Shown one piece after another: positions 1-7,240 of a DNA stretch of 7,803 bases. The position numbers were made by a program, and so were the translations under genes. The stretch is from the NCBI GenBank assembly GCA_046706145.1, contig JBJKPP010000287.1, forward strand, positions 1 to 7,803, read 5' to 3'. How positions within the stretch are numbered: position 1 is the stretch's first letter; every line of letters begins with the position of its first letter. Source of the stretch: JBJKPP01 sp046706145. GTDB taxonomy: Bacteria; Bacteroidota; Ignavibacteria; Ignavibacteriales; Ignavibacteriaceae. Under the pieces are notes generated by a model. The model was not told where the DNA came from. It worked only from the letters and a program-made list of their open reading frames with translations, and made no database searches.

Positions 1-670
1 CACCAAAAGGAATAAGTTCTTGTAGTTCTTATTGATATAAAATTTGAATAGAGTGGTATAAACATTAACATACACTACCCCCCCCCCTGTGGCGAACCTG
101 TTTTGTTTAGTGAGTGTTGTTATAAGAAAAGTCTCCTCATAACTCCGGATTTCCGGGGTATGAGTGTGCAATATTAAAATTTTTTGCCAAGCAGCATTGT
201 AAACATAAATCATACGGTACTCCTTTTCGCTAGCTTAGCCCTCCCTAAGTCTCAAATAACGACAAAAAAATTTTAATTAATTATCATTTTTAATGCAAGG
301 TTTAAATGCGGAGTTATACTAATTTGTGATGCGGCTCAAATATCTTCCCAACTATATGAGAGGGCTCCAACGTTTAAAATCTACATGTGGGTGTCTAACC
401 CTTTTATTACCAAAGTTCAAAACCAAGTTGTTTATTAATATTATGAATCATCTGGACAAATTAATCATCTTATTACGGTATTTATTTAATTTTTTCACAA
501 ATTTTCATTGACTACCAACTGAATAAATATCTTATATTTCATTATTATTCTTAGTAAATTTATAATTTATACTGCAATTTGCGCCTGCCTCTTCAAACAC
601 TGGCGTAATTATTAGTTTTTTGTATAAAAGTAAAATCCAATTTTGACATAAAAACAGCGAGCGTATCAAG
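1..670. other. Long non-coding stretch upstream of the TPR-TlpA lipoprotein gene
   Basis: No convincing gene is visible here. A plus-strand frame at 326-511 begins with GTG and encodes a Leu/Lys/Phe-rich peptide that resembles no family I know. On the minus strand a frame opens at an ATG at 211-213, preceded by a good AAGGAG, and stays open to the left edge (71 codons). Its product has low-complexity AT-rich composition and no recognisable motif, so I do not call it as a gene. The stretch also holds a run of ten C (78-87), a 12-bp hairpin (136-164), and an inverted 9-mer (139-147 and 309-317). I saw no tRNA, riboswitch or CRISPR repeats. The promoter of the downstream lipoprotein gene must lie in the last part of this stretch, but I cannot place it with confidence. 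Confidence 0.6.
136..164. other. Hairpin with 12-bp stem and ATTT loop
   Basis: Positions 136-141 (CTCATA) pair with 159-164 (TATGAG). Position 142 is a bulged A. Positions 143-148 (CTCCGG) pair with 153-158 (CCGGGG, one T-G wobble). The loop is four bases, ATTT. The stem is GC-rich in an AT-rich region. It is not followed directly by a T-run on either strand (on the plus strand the first T6 starts at 179), so it is not a standard terminator. It could be part of a small RNA, a mobile-element end or a regulatory structure. Confidence 0.5.
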
Positions 671-2572
671 ATGAAAAAAAGAGCTTTACTTCTATTGTTT
701 CTTTTCAGCACCATATTTTTTGCATCATGCGGAAAAGAAAAAGAAGTTCCTAAAATTTTCTCTTTCAAACCCGAAAAACCAACCGCCGGGGAAGAAATTA
801 CGGTAAATTATATCGCCGACAGCACCAATCTAGCAGATGTAAAGAAAATCGATCTGCTAGCCTATCTATATAGTAACGATCTGGATAATACTATCCAGGT
901 AGAAATGCATAAGAATGGTAAGGTTTGGACAGGAAAGTTCAGCACAACACCTAAAACAAGAGGTGTTGTTGTGGAATTTATTCAAAATGGAAAAGAAGAA
1001 AATTACGACAACAATAATAAAGAGGGTTATTTAATTAATATGTATGATAAGGACGGCAATGTAGTTCCCGGAAGCTACGCTGGTTACGCAGCCGGAATTA
1101 TCACATGGGGAAGTTACTATGTAAATCTAGATCGCAATCCAAAGTTAGCCCTTAAATATATCGAAAAAGACTTCAGTAAGAACCCTTCCATAAAAAATGA
1201 ATACTTAAAGTACTACGTCTATACTGAGAATCTTATCAATCCAACTAAGATGGACAGCATTTCCACTTCAAATTTGGATTCGCTTGCCGCACACAATCCA
1301 ACAACAGAAGATGAATTAGTTGATTTGGCAACAGGATATAGCAGAGTAAACCCAATGAAGGCCGAAAAATATTTTGAAATGTTACAGCAAAAATATCCTA
1401 AGAGTGATTATGTTCAGAAAATGGAATATAGCAAGATTTATAACGAGCCGGATATAAATAAAAAACTTAGCGGGGTTAAGGAATTCGAAAAGAAATTTCC
1501 GGACAGTAAATACATTGCAAATGTTTATGATCTGCCTGTTAAATATTACGTTGACAACAATTCATTCGAAAAAGTTTTTCATTACCTGAAGGAAAACAGC
1601 AAGAAGGTTTCTACCTATAGTTTTTATAATGTAGCAAGCATTATGATGAAGAGAAACCAAAGCCCTAGACTTTCTCTTCAAGTTTCTGAGTTGGGAGTCA
1701 ACAGGTCCAGAGAAGATTTAAAAACCCCTGAGGGGGAAAAACCCGTTTATGAATCCACACAAGAATGGAAAGAAGATAGAAAAACAGCGCTGGGGATGAA
1801 TCTTTATATGCTTGGCGAGGCACAATATAAGTTAAATAATAAGAAAGAAGCCTTGAAAAATTTAAGTGAAGCTGTTGAATTGACTGAAGGCCAGTCATCT
1901 GACTTGAATGATCTTTATGCGAAAACTCTTATAGACAACGGACAGTACGATAAAGCACTGGATGAACTCAGTAAATTTATTAAATCCGGCAACAGCACTA
2001 GCGATATGAAAGACTTACTTAAAACCGCTTATGTAAAGAAAAACAAAGGCGAAAAAGGATTTAGTAGTTTCGAAGACCAATTTGAACTTGCTGCACACAA
2101 ACAATTGGTTAAAAAACTCAAGAAAGAAATGGTAGATGAACCCGCGCCTAATTTTACATTAAAAGATTTGAACGGTAAGGATGTTTCTCTATCCAGTCTA
2201 AAAGGCAAAACCGTTATTGTTGATTTTTGGGCTACATGGTGCGGACCTTGCAAATCATCTTTCCCGGGGATGAAGGAAGCGGTGGAAAAATATGCTAAAA
2301 ATAACAACGTGAAATTTTTGTTTGTTAATACTTGGGAAAACGTTAAAGATAAAGAAAAGAATGCTGAACAATTTGTCAAAGGAAACAACTATCCTTTTCA
2401 TGTACTTTTAGATGAACAAAATCAAGTAGTAGCAAAGTATAAAGTGAGCGGTATTCCCACAAAGTTTGTCATAGATAAAAATGGCAACATAAGATTTGTT
2501 AAAGTCGGATTTTCAGGCAACACAGACGAAATGGTTGATGAAATCTCAACTATGATTTCTATGTTAAACTAA
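671..2572 (+). CDS. TPR-containing lipoprotein with C-terminal TlpA-type thioredoxin domain
   Basis: This is a predicted periplasm-facing lipoprotein thiol-disulfide oxidoreductase of 633 residues. Residues 1-19 form a lipoprotein signal peptide: MKKR, a Leu/Phe-rich core, then lipobox FAS before Cys20. Residues about 27-130 look like an Ig-like beta domain (PxxPTAGEEITVNY near 34-47). Residues about 155-480 are helical with TPR-like repeats; the clearest is near 376-405 (YMLGEAQYKLNNKKEALKNL), and the next repeat unit follows it. Residues 490-633 are a TlpA/AhpC-type thioredoxin fold with the APNFTLKDLNGK entry motif, active site WCGPC (Cys524 and Cys527) and cis-proline Pro596 in GIPT. The only cysteines are Cys20 and the active-site pair. 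At about 630 residues it is far longer than a bare TlpA protein (about 150-200), as in other Bacteroidota TPR-TlpA fusions. The ATG at 671 is chosen because the signal peptide starts exactly there; no strong Shine-Dalgarno precedes it. It is transcribed alone and ends at an intrinsic terminator. The family is clear; the substrate is unknown. Confidence 0.93.
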   Translation: MKKRALLLLFLFSTIFFASCGKEKEVPKIFSFKPEKPTAGEEITVNYIADSTNLADVKKIDLLAYLYSNDLDNTIQVEMHKNGKVWTGKFSTTPKTRGVVVEFIQNGKEENYDNNNKEGYLINMYDKDGNVVPGSYAGYAAGIITWGSYYVNLDRNPKLALKYIEKDFSKNPSIKNEYLKYYVYTENLINPTKMDSISTSNLDSLAAHNPTTEDELVDLATGYSRVNPMKAEKYFEMLQQKYPKSDYVQKMEYSKIYNEPDINKKLSGVKEFEKKFPDSKYIANVYDLPVKYYVDNNSFEKVFHYLKENSKKVSTYSFYNVASIMMKRNQSPRLSLQVSELGVNRSREDLKTPEGEKPVYESTQEWKEDRKTALGMNLYMLGEAQYKLNNKKEALKNLSEAVELTEGQSSDLNDLYAKTLIDNGQYDKALDELSKFIKSGNSTSDMKDLLKTAYVKKNKGEKGFSSFEDQFELAAHKQLVKKLKKEMVDEPAPNFTLKDLNGKDVSLSSLKGKTVIVDFWATWCGPCKSSFPGMKEAVEKYAKNNNVKFLFVNTWENVKDKEKNAEQFVKGNNYPFHVLLDEQNQVVAKYKVSGIPTKFVIDKNGNIRFVKVGFSGNTDEMVDEISTMISMLN

Positions 2573-2597
2573 GTTATTTGTAAGTATAATTTAATTG

Positions 2598-2646
2598 CCC
2601 ACCCTGATATTTTACTTTATGAGAAAATTAAAGGGGTGGGTTTTTT
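2598..2646 (+). terminator. Intrinsic terminator of the TPR-TlpA lipoprotein gene
   Basis: Positions 2598-2604 (CCCACCC) pair perfectly with 2634-2640 (GGGTGGG), and an inner ATTTT/AAAAT pairing can extend the stem. Six T follow directly at 2641-2646. It begins 25 bases after the stop codon of the plus-strand gene. The convergent minus-strand gene ends at 2665. In that direction the hairpin is followed by CAATTAAATT and not by a clean U-run, so it should work mainly on the plus strand. Confidence 0.88.
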
Positions 2647-2664
2647 ATTATATGACTCCACACT

Positions 2665-3852
2665 TCAAAAAGAATATTTAAGCCGGACAAATACAGATTG
2701 TCCGTAATCACCGAATTCTGTTAACAGTTTTCCTTCGAAGATCAAACCAATTAACAGCAGGTCCAGATTAGTATAAACAGAATAAGTTATTGAAGGAACA
2801 ACCACATAAGATTTATCATTAGGATTGAACAGACTGAAAATGCTTCCTCTCATTAACGGTGTGATATCGTAAGCAAATTCCTGATAGATAGACCATTTTG
2901 CTGCCGTTAGCATTCCAAGCTTTCCTGCTTCTTGCTGGTATAATCCGGTATATTTGGTCTCGCCATTATTGTTGTACAAAGCTTCAGTATGAATGTAAAA
3001 CGAATTCGGAAATGTGTAGTCGCCAGACAATACGAAACTAACAACCGGATGGTCGAATGCTGACAATGGACTTTCATTAAATAAAGAATAACTGTACTGA
3101 TAATCTTTTAATAATTCCGGTTTTTGACTTACAGTAAATTCACCGCGAAAACCTCCGCCTAAAATACTTCCCGCCCATGAACCTCCTGCAATCCATCTAT
3201 TTTCTTTTATTCCGGCAAGAAGATTAAAATCATAATCCCATTTATTTGTTGACCAAAGCCCCGCAGCAATCCATCCTTTTTTTGTTTTTCCAGGTCTAAC
3301 AGAAAGTTCAAATTTAGAAACTGGACCAGTATAATATTGTACTCGTAATGCATCGACTCCTGGACGTTCTACATAATCAAAATCTAAAACATTATAAGCA
3401 TTAAAAATATCAGTGGGGTTCCAAACCCAGCTTGTTCCCCAAGCTATTCTTTGTCTTCCAAGTGTTATTTCAGTGTTACCTTTATTCCAATCCAGCCAAA
3501 GTCTATCGACCTGCAAATATCCAACGGATTCTTTTTGATTCCAAAGAACTGCATCTAATTGAGTAAACTCGTGCTGACTTTTAATTTGGCCCAGGAAATC
3601 AGGAGTATTCTCCACGGTGCTTCCATAATACGCTCTCATACGTAATTCAAGTGCTCCGGTTAAATTATTATTTGGATACCACCGCGTATTTAAACGTGCA
3701 TGCACAAGATTGTCATAATATGTATCACTATTTAAACTGCTTTTTGTATTGCTATACAAATCTTCTACGTATCCATTATAATCAAAAGAAGATTGTGCCC
3801 TTATTACAATTGGAAATATTAATAAAAGAAAAAATAGGTTCTTAAATTTCAT
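2665..3852 (-). CDS. Outer-membrane beta-barrel protein, DUF1302/porin-like
   Basis: This predicted outer-membrane barrel has 395 residues. Residues 1-20 are a type I signal peptide (MKFKN, hydrophobic core, cleavage likely after RAQ at 20). The mature part is rich in Tyr, Trp and Asn with alternating polar and hydrophobic residues, and it ends in LKYSF, the C-terminal aromatic typical of barrel proteins recognised by BamA. The block LGRQRIAWG (131-139), NPTDIF (145-150) and ERPGVDALRVQYY (162-174) resembles the conserved strand region of DUF1302-like and other Gram-negative porin-like barrels; I assign that family only tentatively. It is the last gene of the minus-strand set. Its ATG lies 11 bases after the ATPase stop codon with no clear Shine-Dalgarno, so it may be translated by coupling. 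By context it is the outer-membrane partner of the ABC transporter. This role is inferred. Confidence 0.82.
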   Translation of the reverse strand: MKFKNLFFLLLIFPIVIRAQSSFDYNGYVEDLYSNTKSSLNSDTYYDNLVHARLNTRWYPNNNLTGALELRMRAYYGSTVENTPDFLGQIKSQHEFTQLDAVLWNQKESVGYLQVDRLWLDWNKGNTEITLGRQRIAWGTSWVWNPTDIFNAYNVLDFDYVERPGVDALRVQYYTGPVSKFELSVRPGKTKKGWIAAGLWSTNKWDYDFNLLAGIKENRWIAGGSWAGSILGGGFRGEFTVSQKPELLKDYQYSYSLFNESPLSAFDHPVVSFVLSGDYTFPNSFYIHTEALYNNNGETKYTGLYQQEAGKLGMLTAAKWSIYQEFAYDITPLMRGSIFSLFNPNDKSYVVVPSITYSVYTNLDLLLIGLIFEGKLLTEFGDYGQSVFVRLKYSF

Positions 3853-3863
3853 AGAGGATATTA

Positions 3864-4571
3864 TTATTCCATATCGGTTAAATCATATTTCTGTTCATCA
3901 TCACTTTTTACTGTTCCATCCTGGAGTGTAACAACACGGTGCGCTCTTTTAATTACCCTTGCATCATGAGTTGAAAATACAAAGGTCATCTCGTAATCAC
4001 TATTCAGTTTTTCCATTAAATCAAGAAGCGAACCGGCAGATTGTGAATCAAGATTGGCGGTGGGTTCATCTGCCAAAACGAAAGAAGGATGAGATGCTAG
4101 AGCTCTTGCTACGGCAACTCGCTGCTGCTGTCCACCAGAAAGCTGCGAAGGTCTAACATCCAGTTTGTCTGCAAGTCCAACTGCTGTTAATAATTCTGCA
4201 GCTCTTTTTTCACGCTCTTCCTTTGGGGTATTCTGTAATAGCATTATGAATTCCACATTTTCTCTGGAAGTAAAAACCGGAATGAGATTGTAAGCTTGAA
4301 AGACAAATCCAATATGATGAAGTCTAAAACCAATAAGCTGGTCAGGCTTATATGTTGAAATATCAGTATTATCAATGATTACAGTTCCTCCAGTTGGCTG
4401 ATCAAGTCCGCCAATCATATTTAATAGCGTGGTTTTCCCGGAACCAGATGGTCCAACTATTGCAGTAAATTCGCCTTTTTCTATGTTCAAATTAACGTCA
4501 TTCAGTGCCTTCACCGGTACAGCAGTGGTGTTGTATGTTTTGCTTAAATTCTTAACTTCAATTAATGACAT
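3864..4571 (-). CDS. ABC transporter ATP-binding protein, LolD/MacB/FtsE type
   Basis: This is a cytoplasmic ATPase subunit of 235 residues, the usual length for the LolD/MacB-type family. Walker A is GPSGSGKT at 40-47, the Q-loop is Gln92 in FVFQ, the ABC signature is LSGGQ at 144-148, Walker B is FVLADEP at 164-170 with catalytic Glu169, and the switch histidine is His202 in STHD. All catalytic motifs are intact. The family powers FtsX-fold permeases that extrude or extract substrates on the periplasmic face and do not import them. The start is set by a clear AGGAG at 4578-4582, six bases before the ATG. The two permeases encoded just upstream are its evident partners. The acidic C-terminal tail (DDEQKYDLTDME) is a short extension. 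The substrate cannot be told from the ATPase. Confidence 0.95.
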   Translation of the reverse strand: MSLIEVKNLSKTYNTTAVPVKALNDVNLNIEKGEFTAIVGPSGSGKTTLLNMIGGLDQPTGGTVIIDNTDISTYKPDQLIGFRLHHIGFVFQAYNLIPVFTSRENVEFIMLLQNTPKEEREKRAAELLTAVGLADKLDVRPSQLSGGQQQRVAVARALASHPSFVLADEPTANLDSQSAGSLLDLMEKLNSDYEMTFVFSTHDARVIKRAHRVVTLQDGTVKSDDEQKYDLTDME

Positions 4572-4577
4572 TACATT

Positions 4578-4582
4578 CTCCT
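4578..4582 (-). promoter_or_regulatory. Ribosome binding site of the ABC ATPase gene
   Basis: On the minus strand this reads AGGAG, six bases before the ATG at 4569-4571. It is the clearest Shine-Dalgarno in the minus-strand gene set and confirms the start. It lies at the downstream edge of the AT-rich repeat, so this gene has its own strong initiation site even though the repeat separates it from the permease gene. Confidence 0.75.
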
Positions 4583-4587
4583 ATGCC

Positions 4588-4651
4588 AATTATCAATGTA
4601 TAATTAACAATTTACAATGAATTCTTAATTGTTCATTTTTAATTCTTAATT
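4588..4651. repeat. AT-rich intergenic repeat between permease and ATPase genes
   Basis: The 80-base gap between the second permease and the ATPase is almost filled with AAT-, TTAA- and CAAT-type words. The 11-mer AATTCTTAATT occurs twice, at 4620-4630 and 4641-4651, a spacing of 21 bases. AACAATT (4606-4612) and AATTGTT (4627-4633) form an inverted repeat that extends to 4602/4637 with one mismatch. This composition resembles the short AT-rich repeats scattered between genes in many Bacteroidota-type genomes. It abuts the permease stop codon. It could be a small dispersed repeat or simply a degenerate spacer. Confidence 0.55.
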
Positions 4652-5887
4652 TTAATAAGTTCTGATTGCCTCTGCAGGTCTTAATTTTATTGCTTTTACT
4701 GCAGGATATACCGCTGCAAATATTGCCGTAAATATTATCATAACTGTTAAAATTGGATAAAATGAAATTGGTAAAGCCGGATAAAGTTCCGTACTAATAC
4801 CGTACGCTGAATATGCCGCAGAAAACGCAGATAGATTTATTCCTTTATCAGAAAAATATAATATTGTTAACGAGCCGAGTATCATTCCTAATATACCCCC
4901 GCAGAGAGAAAGCATAATAGTTTCATAAATAATCATTAAAAATATTCTTGCCCTTTTCATCCCTACCGCAAGAAGTACTCCCAATTCTCGTATTCTATCA
5001 ATAACTGACATCAGCATTGTATTCGTTACTCCGAATAAAAGTGCAAGTAATATTATTGCAAGAAAAACATACAGCTCTATTACCAATAATTCATAAGTGA
5101 CATCAAGTTCAGGAGCAATCTTTTTCCAATCCTGTACAGATAAACCGGGCAAATCTTTTTTGAGCTCGTTTGTCGCTGCTTCAAGATTCTGCGGATTTTT
5201 TAATCTTATTGCTATTTCATGTATAAACGGTGCAACACCTAAAATGTTATATAAATTATCTCTCCTCACAAAAACAGTTGATTTATCAAAAGTGCTGGAT
5301 TGCGTCTTAAATATCCCATCAATTCTAAAAGCTGCATAAAGTATTGAGCCATCGGGAGCTTGGAAGCTTAAAACCATTTTAGATTTCAATTTTAATCCTA
5401 ATTTTTTAGCAAGCTCTTCCCCGACAAGAATTGGATTCCTAACTTCCTGCCTACTGCCAGACAGGTCTTCATTCAAATAATTTCCAGCAATTAATTTTGA
5501 TGATACGGAAGTGACACTTTTTTCTTTTTCCGGATCTATTCCCATTATTTCTACACCAACTGAAGAAGTGGGCGAAGAGGCCATGCCTTCTATAACAACT
5601 CTTTCTGAAAAAGAAGATATCTCCTTATTGTTTTTCAAAATATTATATATTTTATCTGGATGAGGAATAGTGTTATTAATAAGTTTTTCTTTTACAAACA
5701 GGGGAGAATGAATTTGTAAATCACTCAATTCTCTGTCAATTGCTGAACTTATTGCAGAATCCCACGCACCAAACATAACTGAGGAGGCAAACAGACCTGC
5801 CCATAAGCCAAGCGCAATAGCAATCAAAATAATAATGCTTCGCTTTTTATTTCTCCAAATATTTTTCCAAGCCAACGATATTAACAT
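4652..5887 (-). CDS. ABC transporter permease, FtsX/LolC-E type (second of two)
   Basis: This inner-membrane permease half-subunit has 411 residues. It has the four-helix topology of the MacB/LolCE family: TM1 about 17-38, a long periplasmic MacB-type core domain about 40-262, then TM2 about 266-294, TM3 about 314-346 and TM4 about 376-399. The cytoplasmic loop DRIRELGVLLAVGMKR (297-312) is the FtsX-family coupling segment, and the C-terminus PAVKAIKLRPAEAIRTY is typical of the family. The N-terminus LAWKNIWRNKKR (5-16) is the standard amphipathic start. The ATG lies 15 bases after the stop of the other permease gene, with a weak AAGGGA about nine bases upstream. The two permeases are clearly paralogous, so they probably form a heterodimer as LolC and LolE do. 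Such permeases act on lipoproteins, lipids, peptides or drugs; the sequence does not choose between these. Confidence 0.92.
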   Translation of the reverse strand: MLISLAWKNIWRNKKRSIIILIAIALGLWAGLFASSVMFGAWDSAISSAIDRELSDLQIHSPLFVKEKLINNTIPHPDKIYNILKNNKEISSFSERVVIEGMASSPTSSVGVEIMGIDPEKEKSVTSVSSKLIAGNYLNEDLSGSRQEVRNPILVGEELAKKLGLKLKSKMVLSFQAPDGSILYAAFRIDGIFKTQSSTFDKSTVFVRRDNLYNILGVAPFIHEIAIRLKNPQNLEAATNELKKDLPGLSVQDWKKIAPELDVTYELLVIELYVFLAIILLALLFGVTNTMLMSVIDRIRELGVLLAVGMKRARIFLMIIYETIMLSLCGGILGMILGSLTILYFSDKGINLSAFSAAYSAYGISTELYPALPISFYPILTVMIIFTAIFAAVYPAVKAIKLRPAEAIRTY

Positions 5888-5902
5888 TAAATTTTTCCCT
5901 TT

Positions 5903-7123
5903 TTAATCATGCAAAGCTTTAACAGTTTTCAGTTTTTTAATATAAGCAAGAGGATAAAGAGCAGAACACAGGGCAATGGCTAGAACTGTCCAGCCTTGTG
6001 CAATAAACATTCCTGGATAAATAGCAAAGGGCAGAATTGGTTCGAAACCAAAGGAAAGCATTGCCTGTGCTGCATTACCCGTTAAATAAATGGGATTGTG
6101 ATAAAAATAAATTAAAATCGGAATGCTCGCGACAGCACCTAAAACGACGCCGATTAATGAAATAAGAAAAGTCTCGATTGTTGTTACAAAAATCAGTTTC
6201 CATTTTCTCATTCCCACCGAAATTAAAATTCCAAACTCCCTGGAACGTTCCGTGGTCATCATCATAATTGTTCCAAAAATTCCGAATCCGATAACTATGT
6301 ACAAAATGCCAAGCATAATTATTCCACCAGCGTTGTCTGATTCTATGCTTTGTACTAGATCAGGAAGCATTTCTGCCCACGTCATAACTTCATAATTTTT
6401 ATTGAACATAGCATCAACTTTGTTATACACTTTATCAATGTTATCAGGATTTTTCAACATTATGGAAAGAGAAGTAATTCTGCCTGGTGCAGAAAAAAGC
6501 CATTGTGCATATTTCAAGCTTAGATAAGTAGTTGCTTTGTTAAGTTCGGGAAGAGTAAATTTTACAATTCCGATAACAGGAATTCTAGCTGCTGCAGTCA
6601 CTCCATGATATCCTTGCCCATAAATAACTATACTGTCCCCAACATTTACTTTTAGCAAATCAGCTAAACCTTTGGCAATTAAGGCTCCCTCTGAGTTATT
6701 GTCCAAATATTTACCACTTTGTAGCTTGCCTGCAAGATGCGTCATATTATTTTCTTTGACAGGATCAATTCCAATTATTTGCGAAACCTTCGTAAAATTT
6801 TTATGAGAAACCAAAGTGAACGATTCCAGACGTGGGACTACGTTCGTAACTCCCTCAATACTTTCTATTTTATTCCTGACATTATCGGAAACTATCATGC
6901 TTTGTTCAAGGGATCTCTTATCCCAATAATTTTTTCCATGAACTTGAATATATCCGGTAAACATACTTGCAGAAGCATGTATCATATAATTGTACGAGCC
7001 TTTTTGCATAGACCTAGTAACCAGTGCAAGTATCACAGCAAAAAAGACTGACGCGGCTGCAATTAACGTTCTCTTCTTATTCCGCCAAAGGTTTCTCCAA
7101 GCAAGCCGTATGTAAGTACTCAT
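5903..7123 (-). CDS. ABC transporter permease, FtsX/LolC-E type (first of two)
   Basis: This inner-membrane permease half-subunit has 406 residues. TM1 is about 18-36, the periplasmic MacB-type domain about 40-262, TM2 about 265-289, TM3 about 311-340 and TM4 about 373-395. The FtsX-type coupling loop is TERSREFGILISVGMRKW at 291-308. The same landmarks occur as in its neighbour: LAWRNLWRNKKR (7-18), GIDPVKE (118-124) and GKLQSGKYL (132-140). The tail LKTVKALHD is shorter and less canonical than the PAEAIR-type tail of the neighbour. No clear Shine-Dalgarno precedes the ATG at 7121-7123; the start is chosen because the conserved N-terminal amphipathic segment begins there. The next gene upstream on this strand is the four-helix-bundle gene, 117 bases away. 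Together with its neighbour and the ATPase it makes a complete ABC complex. Confidence 0.92.
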   Translation of the reverse strand: MSTYIRLAWRNLWRNKKRTLIAAASVFFAVILALVTRSMQKGSYNYMIHASASMFTGYIQVHGKNYWDKRSLEQSMIVSDNVRNKIESIEGVTNVVPRLESFTLVSHKNFTKVSQIIGIDPVKENNMTHLAGKLQSGKYLDNNSEGALIAKGLADLLKVNVGDSIVIYGQGYHGVTAAARIPVIGIVKFTLPELNKATTYLSLKYAQWLFSAPGRITSLSIMLKNPDNIDKVYNKVDAMFNKNYEVMTWAEMLPDLVQSIESDNAGGIIMLGILYIVIGFGIFGTIMMMTTERSREFGILISVGMRKWKLIFVTTIETFLISLIGVVLGAVASIPILIYFYHNPIYLTGNAAQAMLSFGFEPILPFAIYPGMFIAQGWTVLAIALCSALYPLAYIKKLKTVKALHD

Positions 7124-7150
7124 AATTTATATTCTAAAGATAGATACGCT

Positions 7151-7165
7151 GTTAAATTTGTTAAC
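7151..7165. promoter_or_regulatory. Possible operator-like inverted repeat upstream of the first permease
   Basis: GTTAA (7151-7155) and TTAAC (7161-7165) form a symmetric 5-bp inverted repeat around a five-base spacer, 28 bases before the permease start codon. Short AT-rich symmetries arise easily by chance in sequence of this composition, so this is only a weak candidate for a regulator binding site. Confidence 0.15.
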
Positions 7166-7187
7166 ATATTACTCTTTAATCGTTACC

Positions 7188-7206
7188 GGTAATCAGTCAT
7201 CGGTAT
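7188..7206. repeat. Downstream flanking repeat of the four-helix-bundle gene
   Basis: GGTAATCAGT at 7188-7197 is the exact reverse complement of ACTGATTACC at 7651-7660 on the other side of the four-helix-bundle gene. The adjoining CATCGGTAT continues the same degenerate word pattern (ACCGATGACTGATTACC when read on the minus strand). Confidence 0.55.
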
Positions 7207-7240
7207 CGCAAGGTTTCCACACTATCATCACTTACTAATT

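Noticed and set aside
391..399. GTCTAAC resembling one end of an integron attC site
   Set aside because: No matching GTTRRRY partner at a suitable distance and no cassette-like gene arrangement were found, so the resemblance is taken as chance.
326..511. Plus-strand open frame of 61 codons starting at GTG
   Set aside because: There is no ribosome binding site, the composition is low-complexity Leu/Lys/Phe, and it shows no family resemblance. It looks like a chance frame in AT-rich sequence.
532..768. Minus-strand frame of 78 codons overlapping the start of the lipoprotein gene
   Set aside because: It runs antisense across a clear signal-peptide coding region and has no recognisable motif, so it is a shadow of the real gene.
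2029..2388. Minus-strand frame of 119 codons inside the thioredoxin domain
   Set aside because: It is fully antisense to a strongly conserved TlpA domain with an intact active site, and the peptide is Ser/Phe/Leu-rich as expected for a shadow frame.
2598..2646. Reading the hairpin as a fully bidirectional terminator for both convergent units
   Set aside because: On the minus strand the stem is followed by CAATTAAATT and not by a U-run, so efficient termination in that direction is not supported.
6737..7051. Plus-strand frame of 104 codons inside the first permease gene
   Set aside because: It is antisense to a well-supported permease, with no ribosome site or motif.
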